From Ancylothrix sp. D3o (GTDB taxonomy: Bacteria; Cyanobacteriota; Cyanobacteriia; Cyanobacteriales; Oscillatoriaceae), in contig NZ_JAMXEX010000011.1 in NCBI RefSeq assembly GCF_025370775.1, forward strand, positions 124,001-188,000: a stretch of 64,000 bases of DNA. The letters are read 5' to 3'. The position numbers and the translations under genes are program-made. The notes under the pieces are model-generated. The model saw nothing but the letters and a program-made list of their open reading frames with translations. It was not told where the DNA came from and made no database searches. Positions 1-9,316 of the stretch are shown in pieces (position 1 is the first letter of the stretch; each line of letters begins with the position of its first letter).

Positions 1-79
1 CGAAATTCAGCGCTCCTATTAATAAGGATACTGCCAGACTTTTTTGCCCCACACCGGCCCGCATTTTTGGAAATTTCAT
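1..79 (-). CDS. Possible N-terminus of an exported protein, cut by window edge
   Basis: An open frame starts with ATG at 79 on the minus strand and runs off the left edge after 26 codons. The residues read like the start of a signal peptide: a basic n-region (Met-Lys-Phe-Pro-Lys-Met-Arg) followed by a hydrophobic stretch around Leu-Ala-Val-Ser-Leu-Leu-Ile-Gly-Ala-Leu. No domain is visible, so no function can be given. There is no strong Shine-Dalgarno sequence. It could be a chance frame; the signal-peptide-like pattern and the lack of a better gene here are the only support. Confidence 0.35.
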   Translation of the reverse strand, partial: MKFPKMRAGVGQKSLAVSLLIGALNF

Positions 80-347
80 GCCTACTTAAGGGTTTTGATC
101 ACGGGCACTCAAAAATGGCCCTCGCCTCTCACTTGATTACCGGCTATGGCTTTGAGGGTTTTTTTCTCACAACCTGCATTGAGAATTTTTAGCGCGACGA
201 TGAGGGCGTAAGTGCTTTCAATTAAGGCAATTAGGCTCAAGAAAATCTCCTCATCCAAAGGCCCACTTTACCCCCTACCACCCACAAGGTCTGGACGGGT
301 CGCTCGTAGGGGAATTGTTAAAACTCTCTGATATTTTTGGAGCCGAC
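80..347. other. Intergenic stretch left of lpxD
   Basis: I see no gene or clear regulatory element here. A minus-strand frame covering 275-562 overlaps the 3' end of lpxD in another frame and has no recognisable domain, so it is treated as a shadow. Confidence 0.4.
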
Positions 348-1406
348 TTAGGGATCGCCGGCTTTATTTTTAAACTGACGCTGAAGTTGCTTAAGAGATT
401 CATAAATTTCTGGCAGGCGGCTGGTAACTGCGGATACCTTAAGAAATTGTTTGTGGGGTAAGGCGGGAGTTCCTGAGACAATCTCTCCGGGGGCAATGTC
501 GTTATGAATTCCTGCTTTGGCTGAGGCAATTGCTCTATCCCCGATTTTGGCTTGATTGGCAATCCCTACTTGACCGGCCAAAATAACATTGTTGCCAATT
601 TTTACGCCGCCGGCTAATCCTACTTGGGCAGCAAATGCACAGTTTGAGCCAATTTTACACCCGTGACCAATTTGTACTAAATTGTCAATTTTTGTGTTGT
701 GTCCGACGCGGGTTTCTCCGACTGCGGGCCGGTCAATTGTAGTATTACAACCGACTTCTACTCTGTCTTCTAATACTGTGCGTCCCGATTGCTGCATTTT
801 GTACCATCCTGTCGCTGTTGGCACAAAACCAAACCCTTCTGCTCCTATCACGGCTCCACTATGAATGACGCAATCTGATCCAATGCTTGTACGTTCGTGA
901 ATTGTGCAGTTGGCGTGTAAAATTGTCCGCTCTCCTATTTCTACATCGGGATAAATCACGACGTTGGGATGGATGCACACACCGCTGCCAATTTTTACTC
1001 CAGATTCTATGACAACACCGGCCCCAATAGATACTTTTTCGCCAATTTCTGCACTCGGATGAATTTCTGCACTCGGATGAATTTTTGGGGCTGGGTGGTA
1101 AGGTTGATAAAACAATCTAATTGCTTTGGCAAATAATAATCTCGGATCACCTGTACTTATCCACGCAATGCCCCGCTCGGTCGCTGCGGCTATCAGTTGT
1201 TGATCTTTTGGCAAAATTAATGCTGTTGCTGATGTTGTGGCTAATTGCTTTCCAAATTTTGAGCCTTCTATATAACTAAGGGTGCCGGTGTGCGCTTCGT
1301 CAACTGCTGTCACCCCTGTAATTTCTGGGTCTCCTATTGCGGTGCTACTCAAGCTATTATTGTGGGCACTTTCGCCAAGTTTTTCTATGATATAGCTAAA
1401 TTTCAT
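348..1406 (-). CDS. lpxD: UDP-3-O-acylglucosamine N-acyltransferase LpxD
   Basis: LpxD adds the N-linked acyl chain to UDP-3-O-acylglucosamine in lipid A synthesis, in the cytoplasm. The 352-residue product has the family layout. An N-terminal uridine-binding domain spans about residues 1-100. A long left-handed beta-helix of hexapeptide repeats follows from about 105 to 300 (repeats such as IHPSAEIGEKVSIGAG and IGHGCKIGSNCAFAAQVG). A short C-terminal helix closes the protein (LPEIYESLKQLQRQF). The conserved IGHGCKIGSN segment carries the histidine that serves as general base in the family. Length is normal (about 340-350). The ATG at 1406 begins MKFSYIIEKLGE, a usual LpxD start. No other lipid A gene is adjacent, so it appears to be a stand-alone gene. 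Confidence 0.95.
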   Translation of the reverse strand: MKFSYIIEKLGESAHNNSLSSTAIGDPEITGVTAVDEAHTGTLSYIEGSKFGKQLATTSATALILPKDQQLIAAATERGIAWISTGDPRLLFAKAIRLFYQPYHPAPKIHPSAEIHPSAEIGEKVSIGAGVVIESGVKIGSGVCIHPNVVIYPDVEIGERTILHANCTIHERTSIGSDCVIHSGAVIGAEGFGFVPTATGWYKMQQSGRTVLEDRVEVGCNTTIDRPAVGETRVGHNTKIDNLVQIGHGCKIGSNCAFAAQVGLAGGVKIGNNVILAGQVGIANQAKIGDRAIASAKAGIHNDIAPGEIVSGTPALPHKQFLKVSAVTSRLPEIYESLKQLQRQFKNKAGDP

Positions 1407-2130
1407 GGGCAGACGTTAAGCGGTGGGCCTAATAAGGGGGAAATCGTTATCGGGATTTTTATTAAATGTGATGCCGGTGTAGCGCTTTTAAAACGCTTCC
1501 GCTGCAATGGTATTTTTTAAAGTACCACTTTTTCCTCTATTAGCATACGGGAGAGGCTATTTTATTTTTTTAAAAAATTAGTTGTGTTGGAATTGCAGGC
1601 AAAGGCTGTCGTCTCCGTTTGCCTCTTTGCGTTCTCGTTTACGTTTTCAGGGGCTTTTTCAAGACGCACCGGCCCCTCTGTTTTTTGATTTTGCTTTACA
1701 CTCACCTGCAAACCTGGGTTGATTTTTGATTGTAGATTCAAGCTTAGAAACTTTCACAACTTCTGTGCATCCCCCCAAACTCATCCCCGGTGTCGCCCAG
1801 ACAATTTCCAGCTTTTTATAAAATTTCTTACTATTCTGGCAACAGCATTAACAAAAAACTATCACAAAAGCATAAAAATGTTTTAACTATAAAGATGCAA
1901 CAAATTAGACTCGGCTTTGTTGAGGTTGGGTGCTTTTAAGTCTGATGCTGGGAAATTTTAACTAAAAAGCTGCTACATATCGCCCCTGTCACCGGCATTC
2001 AAGCAGCAGGGCCAAAATCTTTAAAAACCGGGCCGAAAAAAAATCTGGCCGAAAAAAAACCTAGGGATACAAGTCTCGCTCGTATCCCCAGCTTTGGTTT
2101 TGGTGGCTGAATTTTATTAATGGTCTATTA
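1407..2130. other. Long intergenic region between lpxD and a DUF1232 gene
   Basis: About 720 bp separate the lpxD start from the 3' end of the next minus-strand gene. I found no convincing coding frame or known RNA. The sequence is AT-rich, with a short repeated motif near 2030-2060 (GGCCGAAAAAAAA twice). The lpxD promoter should lie in its first part. Confidence 0.4.
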
Positions 2131-2451
2131 TTATTTAACGGCAGCCGCATCCACATCAATTGTGCTGCTTTGGCTCGGCTCAGTGCCCATTGCCACGTCT
2201 TGACCGGCAACCCCAGCCTCTTGTCCTTGTTTTTCTTTAAACCGCTCAATCAAAAGCTGAGAAACTTCGCTCACCAAAAGCGTCACCAACATTACATCAT
2301 CAATTTGGCCAACCACCGGCAAAAAGTCAGGCGAAATATCAAACGGGGAAAACAAGTAAGCAGCCGTCCCCAAAATCAACCACCAGCGATATTTCGGATG
2401 GCGCAGGGTGTTGCGGTACCAAGTATAAAGCGCCGAGATAGAAAAATTCAT
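2131..2451 (-). CDS. YkvA/DUF1232 family small membrane protein
   Basis: The 106-residue product matches the DUF1232 (YkvA) pattern. Its signature is YLFSPFDISPDFLPVVGQID (about residues 32-51), matching the family's sPiDliPDfiPviGyiDD consensus, followed by a hydrophobic segment (VMLVTLLVSEVSQLLI). A first hydrophobic segment (WWLILGTAAYLF) precedes the motif, so two membrane-associated helices are likely. The tail is polar and acidic and probably cytoplasmic. The biochemical role of the family is unknown. It starts with ATG at 2451 and has no close operon partner. The family assignment is firm; function is not. Confidence 0.88.
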   Translation of the reverse strand: MNFSISALYTWYRNTLRHPKYRWWLILGTAAYLFSPFDISPDFLPVVGQIDDVMLVTLLVSEVSQLLIERFKEKQGQEAGVAGQDVAMGTEPSQSSTIDVDAAAVK

Positions 2452-2543
2452 GTTTTTATCCTCCGGTTACATTATTAATCTTGACAAAACTGCCGGTGTT
2501 GTGAGTGTAGTTTTCCCCCCTTCTACTGTAGTGAATTACCAGA

Positions 2544-2574
2544 TGGTCATTGGTCATTGGTCATTGGTCATTGG
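2544..2574. repeat. Short tandem repeat, 7-bp unit TGGTCAT
   Basis: Four head-to-tail copies of TGGTCAT plus a partial fifth lie between the DUF1232 gene and the S1-domain gene. Related TGGTCATTGGTCA and TGACAAATGACAAA runs occur at about 52420-52440, 52575-52600 and 52660-52682, so this is a recurring simple-repeat type in this genome. Confidence 0.85.
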
Positions 2575-2765
2575 TTTTGGCTAATGACTAGGGTGGTGGG
2601 GGGTTGGGAGATGGGGAGATCGGGAGGACGCAATTGGTGCCGGCAGGGATTTGTGGAGTTAGACTGAGAGTTAAGGGTTTTTTTTCTGCTTTGGCATCGT
2701 TGCCGGTGCCGGGGGATAAACTAGAAACTCTGATTAAATATTTGCTTTATTGTTTTCAAACTGTC

Positions 2766-3686
2766 ATGGATGTAAAATCGACCCGCTCTCCAAAGGCAAA
2801 CGCATCATTTTCAATGGATGATTTTGCCAAAGCCCTCGAACAACACGACTACAAGTTTACCAAGGGGCAGGTAGTACGAGGCAAGCCGTTTGCTTATGAG
2901 TCGGAGGGTGTGTTTGTAGATATTGCCGGTAAGTCGCCGGCTTTTCTCCCCGCCGCTGAAGTTTCTTTGAGACGGGATGTGAATTTGGCAGAGGTTGTGC
3001 CCCTGAAACAAGAACGAGATTTTTTAATTATCCGCGAAGCTAATGCTGATGGCCAAGTAACGGTTTCTCTCAAGGAATTGGAACTCAAACAAGCTTGGGA
3101 TAAGTTGTTAGAAACTCAAGAAAGTGGTAAGTCAATTTCTGTTCGGGTAACGGGGGTAAATAAAGGCGGAGTTACGGTAGATGTGGAAGGTTTACGCGGC
3201 TTTATTCCTCGTTCTCATCTGATGGCGCGAGAAAATTTGCCGGCTTTAATTGGTGAACGTCTCAGTGCCGGTTTTTTAGAAATCAATCAAGAAAATAACA
3301 AATTAGTCTTGTCTGAGCGTTTGGTGGCCCAAGCAAATCGAGCCAGTGACTTTGCTGTAGGTCAATTGGTGGAAGGTACTATTTCCAGTATTAAGCCTTT
3401 TGGGGTGTTTGTTGATTTGGATGGGGCGACGGCGCTTTTACATATTAAGCAGGTGAGTCAGTCTTTTATTAATAATCTGACGGATTTGTTTAAGCCAAAT
3501 CAGCCAATTAAGGCGGTGGTAATTGAGGTGGATGAGTGGAAAGGGCGAATTGCTCTTGCTACAAAGGTGCTGGAAAATTACCCTGGCGAAATTGTGGAAA
3601 AATTCCCTGAAGTAATGGCGGAAGCAGAACAACGGGCAAAGAAAATTAACCAAAAAGCTGCGGAAACTGCGGCGGCTGAGGGTTAA
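2766..3686 (+). CDS. S1 RNA-binding domain protein, ribosomal protein S1 paralogue
   Basis: The protein has three S1-type OB folds at about residues 25-95, 105-175 and 190-260 (306-residue numbering). The third is the most canonical (VGQLVEGTISSIKPFGVFVD ... LLHIKQVS). It resembles the second S1 homologue of cyanobacteria (often rps1b/rpsA2), implicated in RNA binding and translation; that link is from family knowledge. The frame is open from 2604, but I choose ATG 2766. It begins MDVKSTRSPKANASFSMDDF, like known cyanobacterial S1 starts, while the upstream 54 codons are low-complexity and would put a TTG/GTG-type start inside the promoter region. An intrinsic terminator follows 15 bp after the stop. 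Confidence 0.88.
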   Translation: MDVKSTRSPKANASFSMDDFAKALEQHDYKFTKGQVVRGKPFAYESEGVFVDIAGKSPAFLPAAEVSLRRDVNLAEVVPLKQERDFLIIREANADGQVTVSLKELELKQAWDKLLETQESGKSISVRVTGVNKGGVTVDVEGLRGFIPRSHLMARENLPALIGERLSAGFLEINQENNKLVLSERLVAQANRASDFAVGQLVEGTISSIKPFGVFVDLDGATALLHIKQVSQSFINNLTDLFKPNQPIKAVVIEVDEWKGRIALATKVLENYPGEIVEKFPEVMAEAEQRAKKINQKAAETAAAEG

Positions 3687-3700
3687 GAATTTTTCCCTAA

Positions 3701-3736
3701 AAAAAACCCGGTTTCGTCAAAGTTACCGGGTTTTTA
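3701..3736. terminator. Bidirectional intrinsic terminator
   Basis: A hairpin with arms AAAAACCCGGT and ACCGGGTTTTT sits between the convergent S1-domain gene and hydrolase gene. It has a U-tract on either strand, so it can end both transcripts. Confidence 0.85.
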
Positions 3737-3742
3737 ATATTT

Positions 3743-4591
3743 TTAACTCAAAAATTCTTCGACTAATTTTAAGTAATTTTCTGGATCTTCTAACATTGGA
3801 AAATGTGCTGTTTCTGCCATTTCTACATACTTGACATTGGAGCTTTGTTGTGCTGCTGTTCTGCCTAATTTGGCGGGGATAATTTGGTCATATTCTCCGG
3901 CTACTAATAACACCGGCACTTGCAATTTAGCAAATTCTCCTGGCATTACCATTGCTGCGCGTTCGCTGACGGAGGTAAAAATTGTATTCAGCGCCGCCTC
4001 ATAATCTGCCATAATAAAGTCTTCTAAAAATGCTTGGCGCATGGGGGCGGGAATGGGCCGGCGTAGAAACCTCGCCATAAACATTTGGTCAGCTAAAGGA
4101 ATTTTTGATAACCATTTTGGGCGAAATTTGACTACATAACCGCCAAATTTATGAAAGGCTTTAAAGGCTTTTTCGTCATATTCAAAGACGCCACTACAAG
4201 TTAGAATTACTTTTTCTACTCGTTGGGGATATCTATTAATAAAAAATGTCGCTACTGAGGCACCCATTGAGTGAGCATTGATGTACACTTTTTGTAAATT
4301 TAAGGCATCTAAAAGCGCCAGCAAATCATCTGCATAGCTTTCCATTTCATAGTCTAATTCTGCTTTGGTTGTGGCTTCTGTTTGTTCGGCTTGCATCAAG
4401 CGGGATCTGCCAAAACCACGCATATCATAAAGCAGACAGTCAAATTTATCGGCTAAAGCTTCGGCGGTGCTTTGCCAATAGCGAGCCGAGCCGGCCCAGC
4501 CGTGTAAAAATACCATCACCGGCTTATTGCCAGAAGCAGCCGGTATCCATTCATAATAATGATTTGCACCGCGAATTTGAATATATGACAT
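3743..4591 (-). CDS. Alpha/beta hydrolase
   Basis: The 282-residue protein has the alpha/beta-hydrolase fold of epoxide hydrolase/haloperoxidase-like enzymes. The oxyanion-hole motif HGWAGSARYW lies at about residues 30-39. The nucleophile elbow AHSMGAS at about 108-114 has Ser as nucleophile. The acid is in GEYDQIIPAK near 235 and the catalytic histidine in TAHFPMLEDP near 263. The cap-domain region (about 130-210) is typical. Substrate cannot be read from the sequence. It lies 57 bp downstream of the restriction-like gene on the same strand, so read-through is possible, but I see no functional link. Confidence 0.88.
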   Translation of the reverse strand: MSYIQIRGANHYYEWIPAASGNKPVMVFLHGWAGSARYWQSTAEALADKFDCLLYDMRGFGRSRLMQAEQTEATTKAELDYEMESYADDLLALLDALNLQKVYINAHSMGASVATFFINRYPQRVEKVILTCSGVFEYDEKAFKAFHKFGGYVVKFRPKWLSKIPLADQMFMARFLRRPIPAPMRQAFLEDFIMADYEAALNTIFTSVSERAAMVMPGEFAKLQVPVLLVAGEYDQIIPAKLGRTAAQQSSNVKYVEMAETAHFPMLEDPENYLKLVEEFLS

Positions 4592-4648
4592 GGGTAGAAG
4601 TTGAGAGTTTGGGCGTTTGGGTGTGTAGAAAACAGAAATTTGGGGCGT

Positions 4649-7450
4649 TTATTTTGATGTTTGCACAGCCTCATCTAAAATCATTTTAACATCGGCTGGA
4701 TTTGGCGACAAAGCAAACTGCCAAAAACCAAAACGTCGATCTAAATTTACCGCTTCTATCCATTGAAGCAAAAACCGGCGCTTGGCTTCATCTCTGCGGG
4801 TAAATTGTCCTTTGGTTTCTAAAATTAAGCAACTGCCGGTTTTGAGACGGATGATAAAGTCGGGCCGGTATTTTCGCACTATGCCTTCAAAAAGATAAAG
4901 AACTTCAAAACCCAAATGATCATTTTTTACCCAGGCTTCTACATGGGGATTTCTGTCTAATTCAAAAGCCTCGCTGGCTTCCCAGGTACTATCAAAAACA
5001 CAGCAATTGATATGGGATTTTTGGGTATATTCACAAAATTTGCCGGTGTACCATGTTCGCATATCTGCGGTGGAACGAATGGGGTGTGCTGAGTCAAAAA
5101 CCGGCACTAATATTTGGGTATTTTCTGTATAAATAGCGTGCCAGATATGCTGAACAATTTTTGTTAAGTTTAAAGCAATTAAAATCCGCCGCACTTTTTC
5201 ATCAAAATTTAGCGGAGAAATCACAATTTTATCTGACTCAATAAAGCTTTCAATAAGCTTGATTAACTTAGCCATAAGTGATGATTTACTGCCTTTCCAG
5301 TCTGGTTTCATTTGCTCAAAAACATCTCTGGCAACTTCAAAGATAATCCGCTGCATTCGTAATTTCTGAGCCAGGGTTTCTAAATCTATGGCTTTAATTT
5401 TAGTAACATCTGGTTTGCCGTCAACAATAGGCGCTAATTCTGCTAATTGTCTTGTTTCAAATGCGTCTAATTTTAAGGCATCAACTTGGCTGAGATTTAA
5501 CTTTAATTCTGGCTGATAAACATAGTCTAAACGAATGATATTAGGGAATTTAATTTCAAATTGCTGCTTTTCCGGCACCGGCTTAATTTCGGTTTTCGGA
5601 GACGGTGGTGGTGGGGGTGTTCCGTCGTTTGATTCATGGGGAATAAAGGTGAAGGGAACACCAAAAATATTAACATATTCTGGCTCAAGTAAATTGGTTT
5701 CTGGGTTAACTTCGTAGGCGGTTCTTCTTAACCCTCTCCCCACAACTTGCTCACACAAAAGTTGACTACTAAAAGCCCGAATCCCCATAATATGAGTAAC
5801 GGTTTTAGCATCCCATCCTTCTGATAACATCCCCACCGAAATTACATTTTGAATTTGCTCACCTGGTTTGCCGATTTGGCCGACAGTATCAACAGTTAAA
5901 CGCAGTAATTCAGCTTGTTGTTTTTTGGATAATTTCCGGGCCGGTTCTTCTTCCTCTGTATCATTTTCGTTAACTTCTGTTGTGTCTATTGCGGTTTTTT
6001 CTGATTGAGATTCGGCAATTTCTAAAACTTTTGAATCGATATGTAGAGTTTTTTCGGGAATGCAAAGTTCATCGATTAAAATTTTGTGATGATCAAAAGA
6101 ATACTTAATCCTAGCTGCGGTTTCTGTGCGGTTAGCTGTGGAAATCATCACCGGCGGCACTTTGTGACCAGATTCTTGCCAAGCTTTTGCAGTTTCTAAC
6201 CAATCTTTTCCTAATAAATAATAAGCATTTTTTAGCAAATCTGGCAAAGGTTCATTAGGTTTTGCTTTGCGGTTTACATCGTCTTTGATTTCTGGATCTG
6301 CATAAAGATGATAAAGCCGAGATTTATAATCTTTGCCAAATTGTGCATCATCTCTAATCACGACGCGGGGGGTTTTTACTAATCCTGATTCGATGGCATC
6401 ATTGAGGCCAAAATCACTTACAATCCAGCTAAATAATGCTTCTTCTGAACTTTTTTTGCCAGAGGGAGAAAAGGGAGTTGCAGAAAAATCAAAGCAGGTA
6501 AGAATTTTTCTAACTTGATGAATTCTATCTAATCCTCCGATCCATTTTGTCGCCTCTTCGATGTCTTCTTTGCTGACTCCTTTTAGTGGGGAATTGCTGT
6601 TTGTTCGCCAGGCGTGATGTGCTTCATCGTTGATGACTACAATATTTTTGTGATTGGCAATTTCTCCCAAAACTTCACGCACATAGGCTTCATTGCTTTT
6701 TGCACCGCGTTTATCGACGCTTTTGTTTTTGGCTAGTTGTTCTGTGGTTTCCCAATTGAGGCTATGCCAGTTGGTTATTAAAACTTTGCCTTGACGGAGT
6801 TTTTCTAATAAGCTAATGGGGATAATATTAAAGTTTTCATAGTAGTTGTTTTCGCCAAAAGGTAATAAGACTTGCAGGCGATTTTTGACTGTTAATCCGG
6901 GGGCTACAATAAATATAGCTTTGGCAAATCTTGTATCTTGGGGATAAGTGATTTTGTTAAGTATTTGCCATGCAATTAACATGGCCATGACGATTGTTTT
7001 GCCTGAGCCGGTGGCCATTTTTGAGCATAATCTTTTGAAGTTTCCGCCGTCGTTGGGAATGTCTATTCCTACTTTTTCGGCGGCGGGTGCTTCTGTTAGC
7101 CAAATTAGGGTTTCTATGGCTTCTAGTTGGCAGAAGAAAAAGGGATTTTCTCGTTCGTTTTTGTTGTGCCAATGTTCGAGTAGGCGTTTGGTTATGCCGG
7201 TGACTCCGGGGTGGTTTTGTTGGCGCCATTTTTTGACGCGGGGACGTATTTGGTTAACTAGGGGTATTTCTACAAATATGCCGGGATCGTCGGAGTTTTT
7301 TGAGTTTTCTGAGGCGATAATATAACCGGCTGGTCTTCTTCCGTTTTCGCAGCTAAAGAGTTTTGTGTGCCGGTTGTAGTGCCAGTATTTGTTGGGTTCT
7401 TCGTAGGGGGTGTTGATTATTAGTTGGTTGATTGTGTTTTGAGAGGTCAT
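4649..7450 (-). CDS. Type III restriction-like helicase-nuclease (Res subunit)
   Basis: This 933-residue protein is an SF2 helicase with a C-terminal nuclease. Visible motifs are Walker A ATGSGKT (146-152), Walker B DEAH (275-278), motif III SATP (323-326) and a motif VI region with VVGRGLRR (about 575-590). A PD-(D/E)xK-type site sits near the C-terminus: PD at 863-864 and E-T-K at 878-880. This is the layout of type III Res and related large restriction enzymes (possibly the BPTD_3080 group, from memory). It would translocate on DNA and cut it. Upstream on the same strand are a DUF4276 gene (109 bp away), an AAA ATPase and a Mod-like methyltransferase. The frame is intact and all motifs are present, so the enzyme is probably active. 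The target site cannot be read from sequence. Confidence 0.9.
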   Translation of the reverse strand: MTSQNTINQLIINTPYEEPNKYWHYNRHTKLFSCENGRRPAGYIIASENSKNSDDPGIFVEIPLVNQIRPRVKKWRQQNHPGVTGITKRLLEHWHNKNERENPFFFCQLEAIETLIWLTEAPAAEKVGIDIPNDGGNFKRLCSKMATGSGKTIVMAMLIAWQILNKITYPQDTRFAKAIFIVAPGLTVKNRLQVLLPFGENNYYENFNIIPISLLEKLRQGKVLITNWHSLNWETTEQLAKNKSVDKRGAKSNEAYVREVLGEIANHKNIVVINDEAHHAWRTNSNSPLKGVSKEDIEEATKWIGGLDRIHQVRKILTCFDFSATPFSPSGKKSSEEALFSWIVSDFGLNDAIESGLVKTPRVVIRDDAQFGKDYKSRLYHLYADPEIKDDVNRKAKPNEPLPDLLKNAYYLLGKDWLETAKAWQESGHKVPPVMISTANRTETAARIKYSFDHHKILIDELCIPEKTLHIDSKVLEIAESQSEKTAIDTTEVNENDTEEEEPARKLSKKQQAELLRLTVDTVGQIGKPGEQIQNVISVGMLSEGWDAKTVTHIMGIRAFSSQLLCEQVVGRGLRRTAYEVNPETNLLEPEYVNIFGVPFTFIPHESNDGTPPPPPSPKTEIKPVPEKQQFEIKFPNIIRLDYVYQPELKLNLSQVDALKLDAFETRQLAELAPIVDGKPDVTKIKAIDLETLAQKLRMQRIIFEVARDVFEQMKPDWKGSKSSLMAKLIKLIESFIESDKIVISPLNFDEKVRRILIALNLTKIVQHIWHAIYTENTQILVPVFDSAHPIRSTADMRTWYTGKFCEYTQKSHINCCVFDSTWEASEAFELDRNPHVEAWVKNDHLGFEVLYLFEGIVRKYRPDFIIRLKTGSCLILETKGQFTRRDEAKRRFLLQWIEAVNLDRRFGFWQFALSPNPADVKMILDEAVQTSK

Positions 7451-7492
7451 TGTTTTTTAACCGCAGATGAACGCAGATGTTAGGCGTAGCCG

Positions 7493-7542
7493 CGCGTAGC
7501 GCTACGCGGATGAATGCAGATGAATGCAGATGAATGCAGATG
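7493..7542. repeat. Palindrome plus 10-bp tandem repeats inside the defence cluster
   Basis: The gap between the DUF4276 gene and the helicase-nuclease gene holds a perfect 16-bp palindrome (CGCGTAGCGCTACGCG, 7493-7508). Three tandem copies of GATGAATGCA plus a partial copy follow directly (7509-7542), and GCAGATG repeats occur just before it (7462-7480). It could stall or terminate transcription, or be a small dispersed repeat inserted into the operon. Confidence 0.85.
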
Positions 7543-7559
7543 GGATGGTTGGAATTTGT

Positions 7560-8171
7560 TTATTGTTCCCAGGTTATTTGAAAGTTTAGGATGGCTTTCA
7601 TTGCTTTTTCTAAGCTGGGGGAGTTTTGTTTGGCTAGTTCTATTTGCCAATGGTTTTTTACAAATTGGATGAGTTGACCGTTGTAGTCTTTTCCTATTTT
7701 AGCAGTGCTGTTGTCCGCCGGCACTATTGCTTCTTTTAAGTCTCGCTTTTTTGATTTGCGGACTAGGTTGATTAGTGTTTGTTTGGGATCGGCTATTTCA
7801 TCGGCGTTTCTTGGTATTAAATCTTTGGAAATTCCTACATATTTTGCAAAGGTTTCTCGATGTGCTAATAACCAGGCTTCAACTTCTCTGACGGCAATTC
7901 TGAATATTAAGTTGGGATGTTTTGGTTGTTCTAGCCATGTTGAAATTATTTCTTGGGGACATTCAGCATTATCTAAGTCTGTTAAAACTAAATAGGCGCT
8001 TCCTTTGGCTGCATGATTTAAGCCTGATATAATTTTTTTCAGATAGCCATAACCTCCTTTATTTAAACAAATTCCTATGGAAAAAGGCCGTTGAGATTGC
8101 TTTAGCATTTCTCGCACTACAGCCTCGCTTAAAGCATCTTCCACAGCTAAATTTATGGGAATATCGCTCAT
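7560..8171 (-). CDS. DUF4276 family TOPRIM-like protein
   Basis: The 203-residue protein matches DUF4276 by its pattern: an early acidic motif (VEDALSE, Glu11), a hydrophobic strand ending in Asp-Leu-Asp (LVLTDLD, D65 and D67), and the typical REVEAWLLAH (95-104). A Glu plus a DxD pair is what the TOPRIM fold uses to bind metal, so it may be a nuclease or nickase; that is inference. DUF4276 genes commonly sit next to AAA ATPases. Here the ATG overlaps the stop of the upstream ATPase by 4 bp (8168-8171), indicating translational coupling. It resembles the split ATPase plus TOPRIM arrangement of PARIS and the fused one of OLD and GajA proteins, but is not a clear member of any of these. Confidence 0.78.
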   Translation of the reverse strand: MSDIPINLAVEDALSEAVVREMLKQSQRPFSIGICLNKGGYGYLKKIISGLNHAAKGSAYLVLTDLDNAECPQEIISTWLEQPKHPNLIFRIAVREVEAWLLAHRETFAKYVGISKDLIPRNADEIADPKQTLINLVRKSKKRDLKEAIVPADNSTAKIGKDYNGQLIQFVKNHWQIELAKQNSPSLEKAMKAILNFQITWEQ

Positions 8172-9316
8172 GGGAATAAACTTAATTGGTGAACTTGTCC
8201 GGGGGCTATCTTGGGTAAGGCTGCTTCTGCAATACTTAATCCTCCTTCTAGCAAGAGTTTAATATCTTGAATATCGGAAGCTAATTGTACTTTTGTTCCT
8301 TCTGCTGTGGGTGTCATTAGTAAAACTTCTTCGCCTCCAATTCCTTCATCGGAAAGTAAATCTCCACTGTGGGTACTCAAAATCACTTGGCGTTTTTTCT
8401 GCTTTTGCATTCGGTGAATAAGCGCCGGCAACTTAGCAACAATCGCCGCATTTAATGACAGTTCTGGTTCTTCTAATAACAATAAAGAATCACTTTCTAA
8501 CAACGACCAAAATAACCCGATTAATCGTAATGTTCCGTCAGAAAATTGATCCTCTCTTTGCTTTCCTGCTTTGGGTCTCCAGTGTTCATAAACTGCCTCT
8601 AAATGTGGCATCCCCATAACATCTTTTGTATCACTTAAATTTTTCATCTGGGGGACTGCAAATTGTAAAGCCTCCTCTATTTTTTTGAGGCGATTTCGGC
8701 GTGTTTTTTCTGGCGTTTTTACCACCCTTTCTAAAAATGTTCTGCCAAAGGGATCTTCGGAAATACCGGCCATTCCATAAGCTTCTGGATGACGTACCAA
8801 TTGCGGAATTAAATGCAAGTATAAGATGGTTTCCAAAGCTTTAGAAATTTCTCTAAATTCAGCATTGGCGTTAATTTGTTCCAAATAAGTCTGCGTCAGT
8901 CTTAATTCATCATTATTGTCTTCAGTATTAGGCCGGTTTACAATTTGCTCATCCCCTTTCCACACTCGTTCATAGGCAATAATTGCATCATTTTTACCCC
9001 CTTTTTTTTGTTTAATTCCAATGGCATATTTCCACACCGGCTTTTTAAAAGCTGACTCTGATAGATGAATCTCTATCTCCACATCTGAAAGCCGGCGCGC
9101 ATAAAGACTGCGAATTTTTGACACCCCACCTCGATCTATTACTGCTTTTTGTAAACCGCCTCCTGGTTTTGCTAAATCTCGCAAAAATCGGAACGCATCC
9201 AAAAAATTAGACTTTCCGCAAGCATTGGGCCCGACTAAAAAAACCCGTTCCTGCAAGTCCACATCAACAAATGTAAAATTACGCCAATTTTTTAATACAA
9301 TGTGAGATATAATCAT
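8168..9316 (-). CDS. AAA (ABC-like) ATPase of the defence cluster
   Basis: The 382-residue ATPase belongs to the AAA_21/SMC-like group seen in OLD-type systems. Walker A is GPNACGKS (29-36). A signature-like SDGTLR lies near 262-267, Walker B is LLLLEEPELSL (about 277-287), and an H-loop is in QVILSTHSGDLL. There is no fused TOPRIM domain; that role is presumably filled by the downstream DUF4276 protein. Its ATG overlaps the stop of the upstream methyltransferase gene by 4 bp (9313-9316), and its own stop overlaps the next start by 4 bp. It likely acts as the sensor or regulatory engine of an effector pair; this follows from family knowledge, not direct evidence. Confidence 0.88.
   Translation of the reverse strand: MIISHIVLKNWRNFTFVDVDLQERVFLVGPNACGKSNFLDAFRFLRDLAKPGGGLQKAVIDRGGVSKIRSLYARRLSDVEIEIHLSESAFKKPVWKYAIGIKQKKGGKNDAIIAYERVWKGDEQIVNRPNTEDNNDELRLTQTYLEQINANAEFREISKALETILYLHLIPQLVRHPEAYGMAGISEDPFGRTFLERVVKTPEKTRRNRLKKIEEALQFAVPQMKNLSDTKDVMGMPHLEAVYEHWRPKAGKQREDQFSDGTLRLIGLFWSLLESDSLLLLEEPELSLNAAIVAKLPALIHRMQKQKKRQVILSTHSGDLLSDEGIGGEEVLLMTPTAEGTKVQLASDIQDIKLLLEGGLSIAEAALPKIAPGQVHQLSLFP

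Noticed and set aside
275-562. Minus-strand 95-codon frame at the 3' end of lpxD
   Set aside because: Overlaps the C-terminal codons of lpxD in another frame and shows no domain or start signal.
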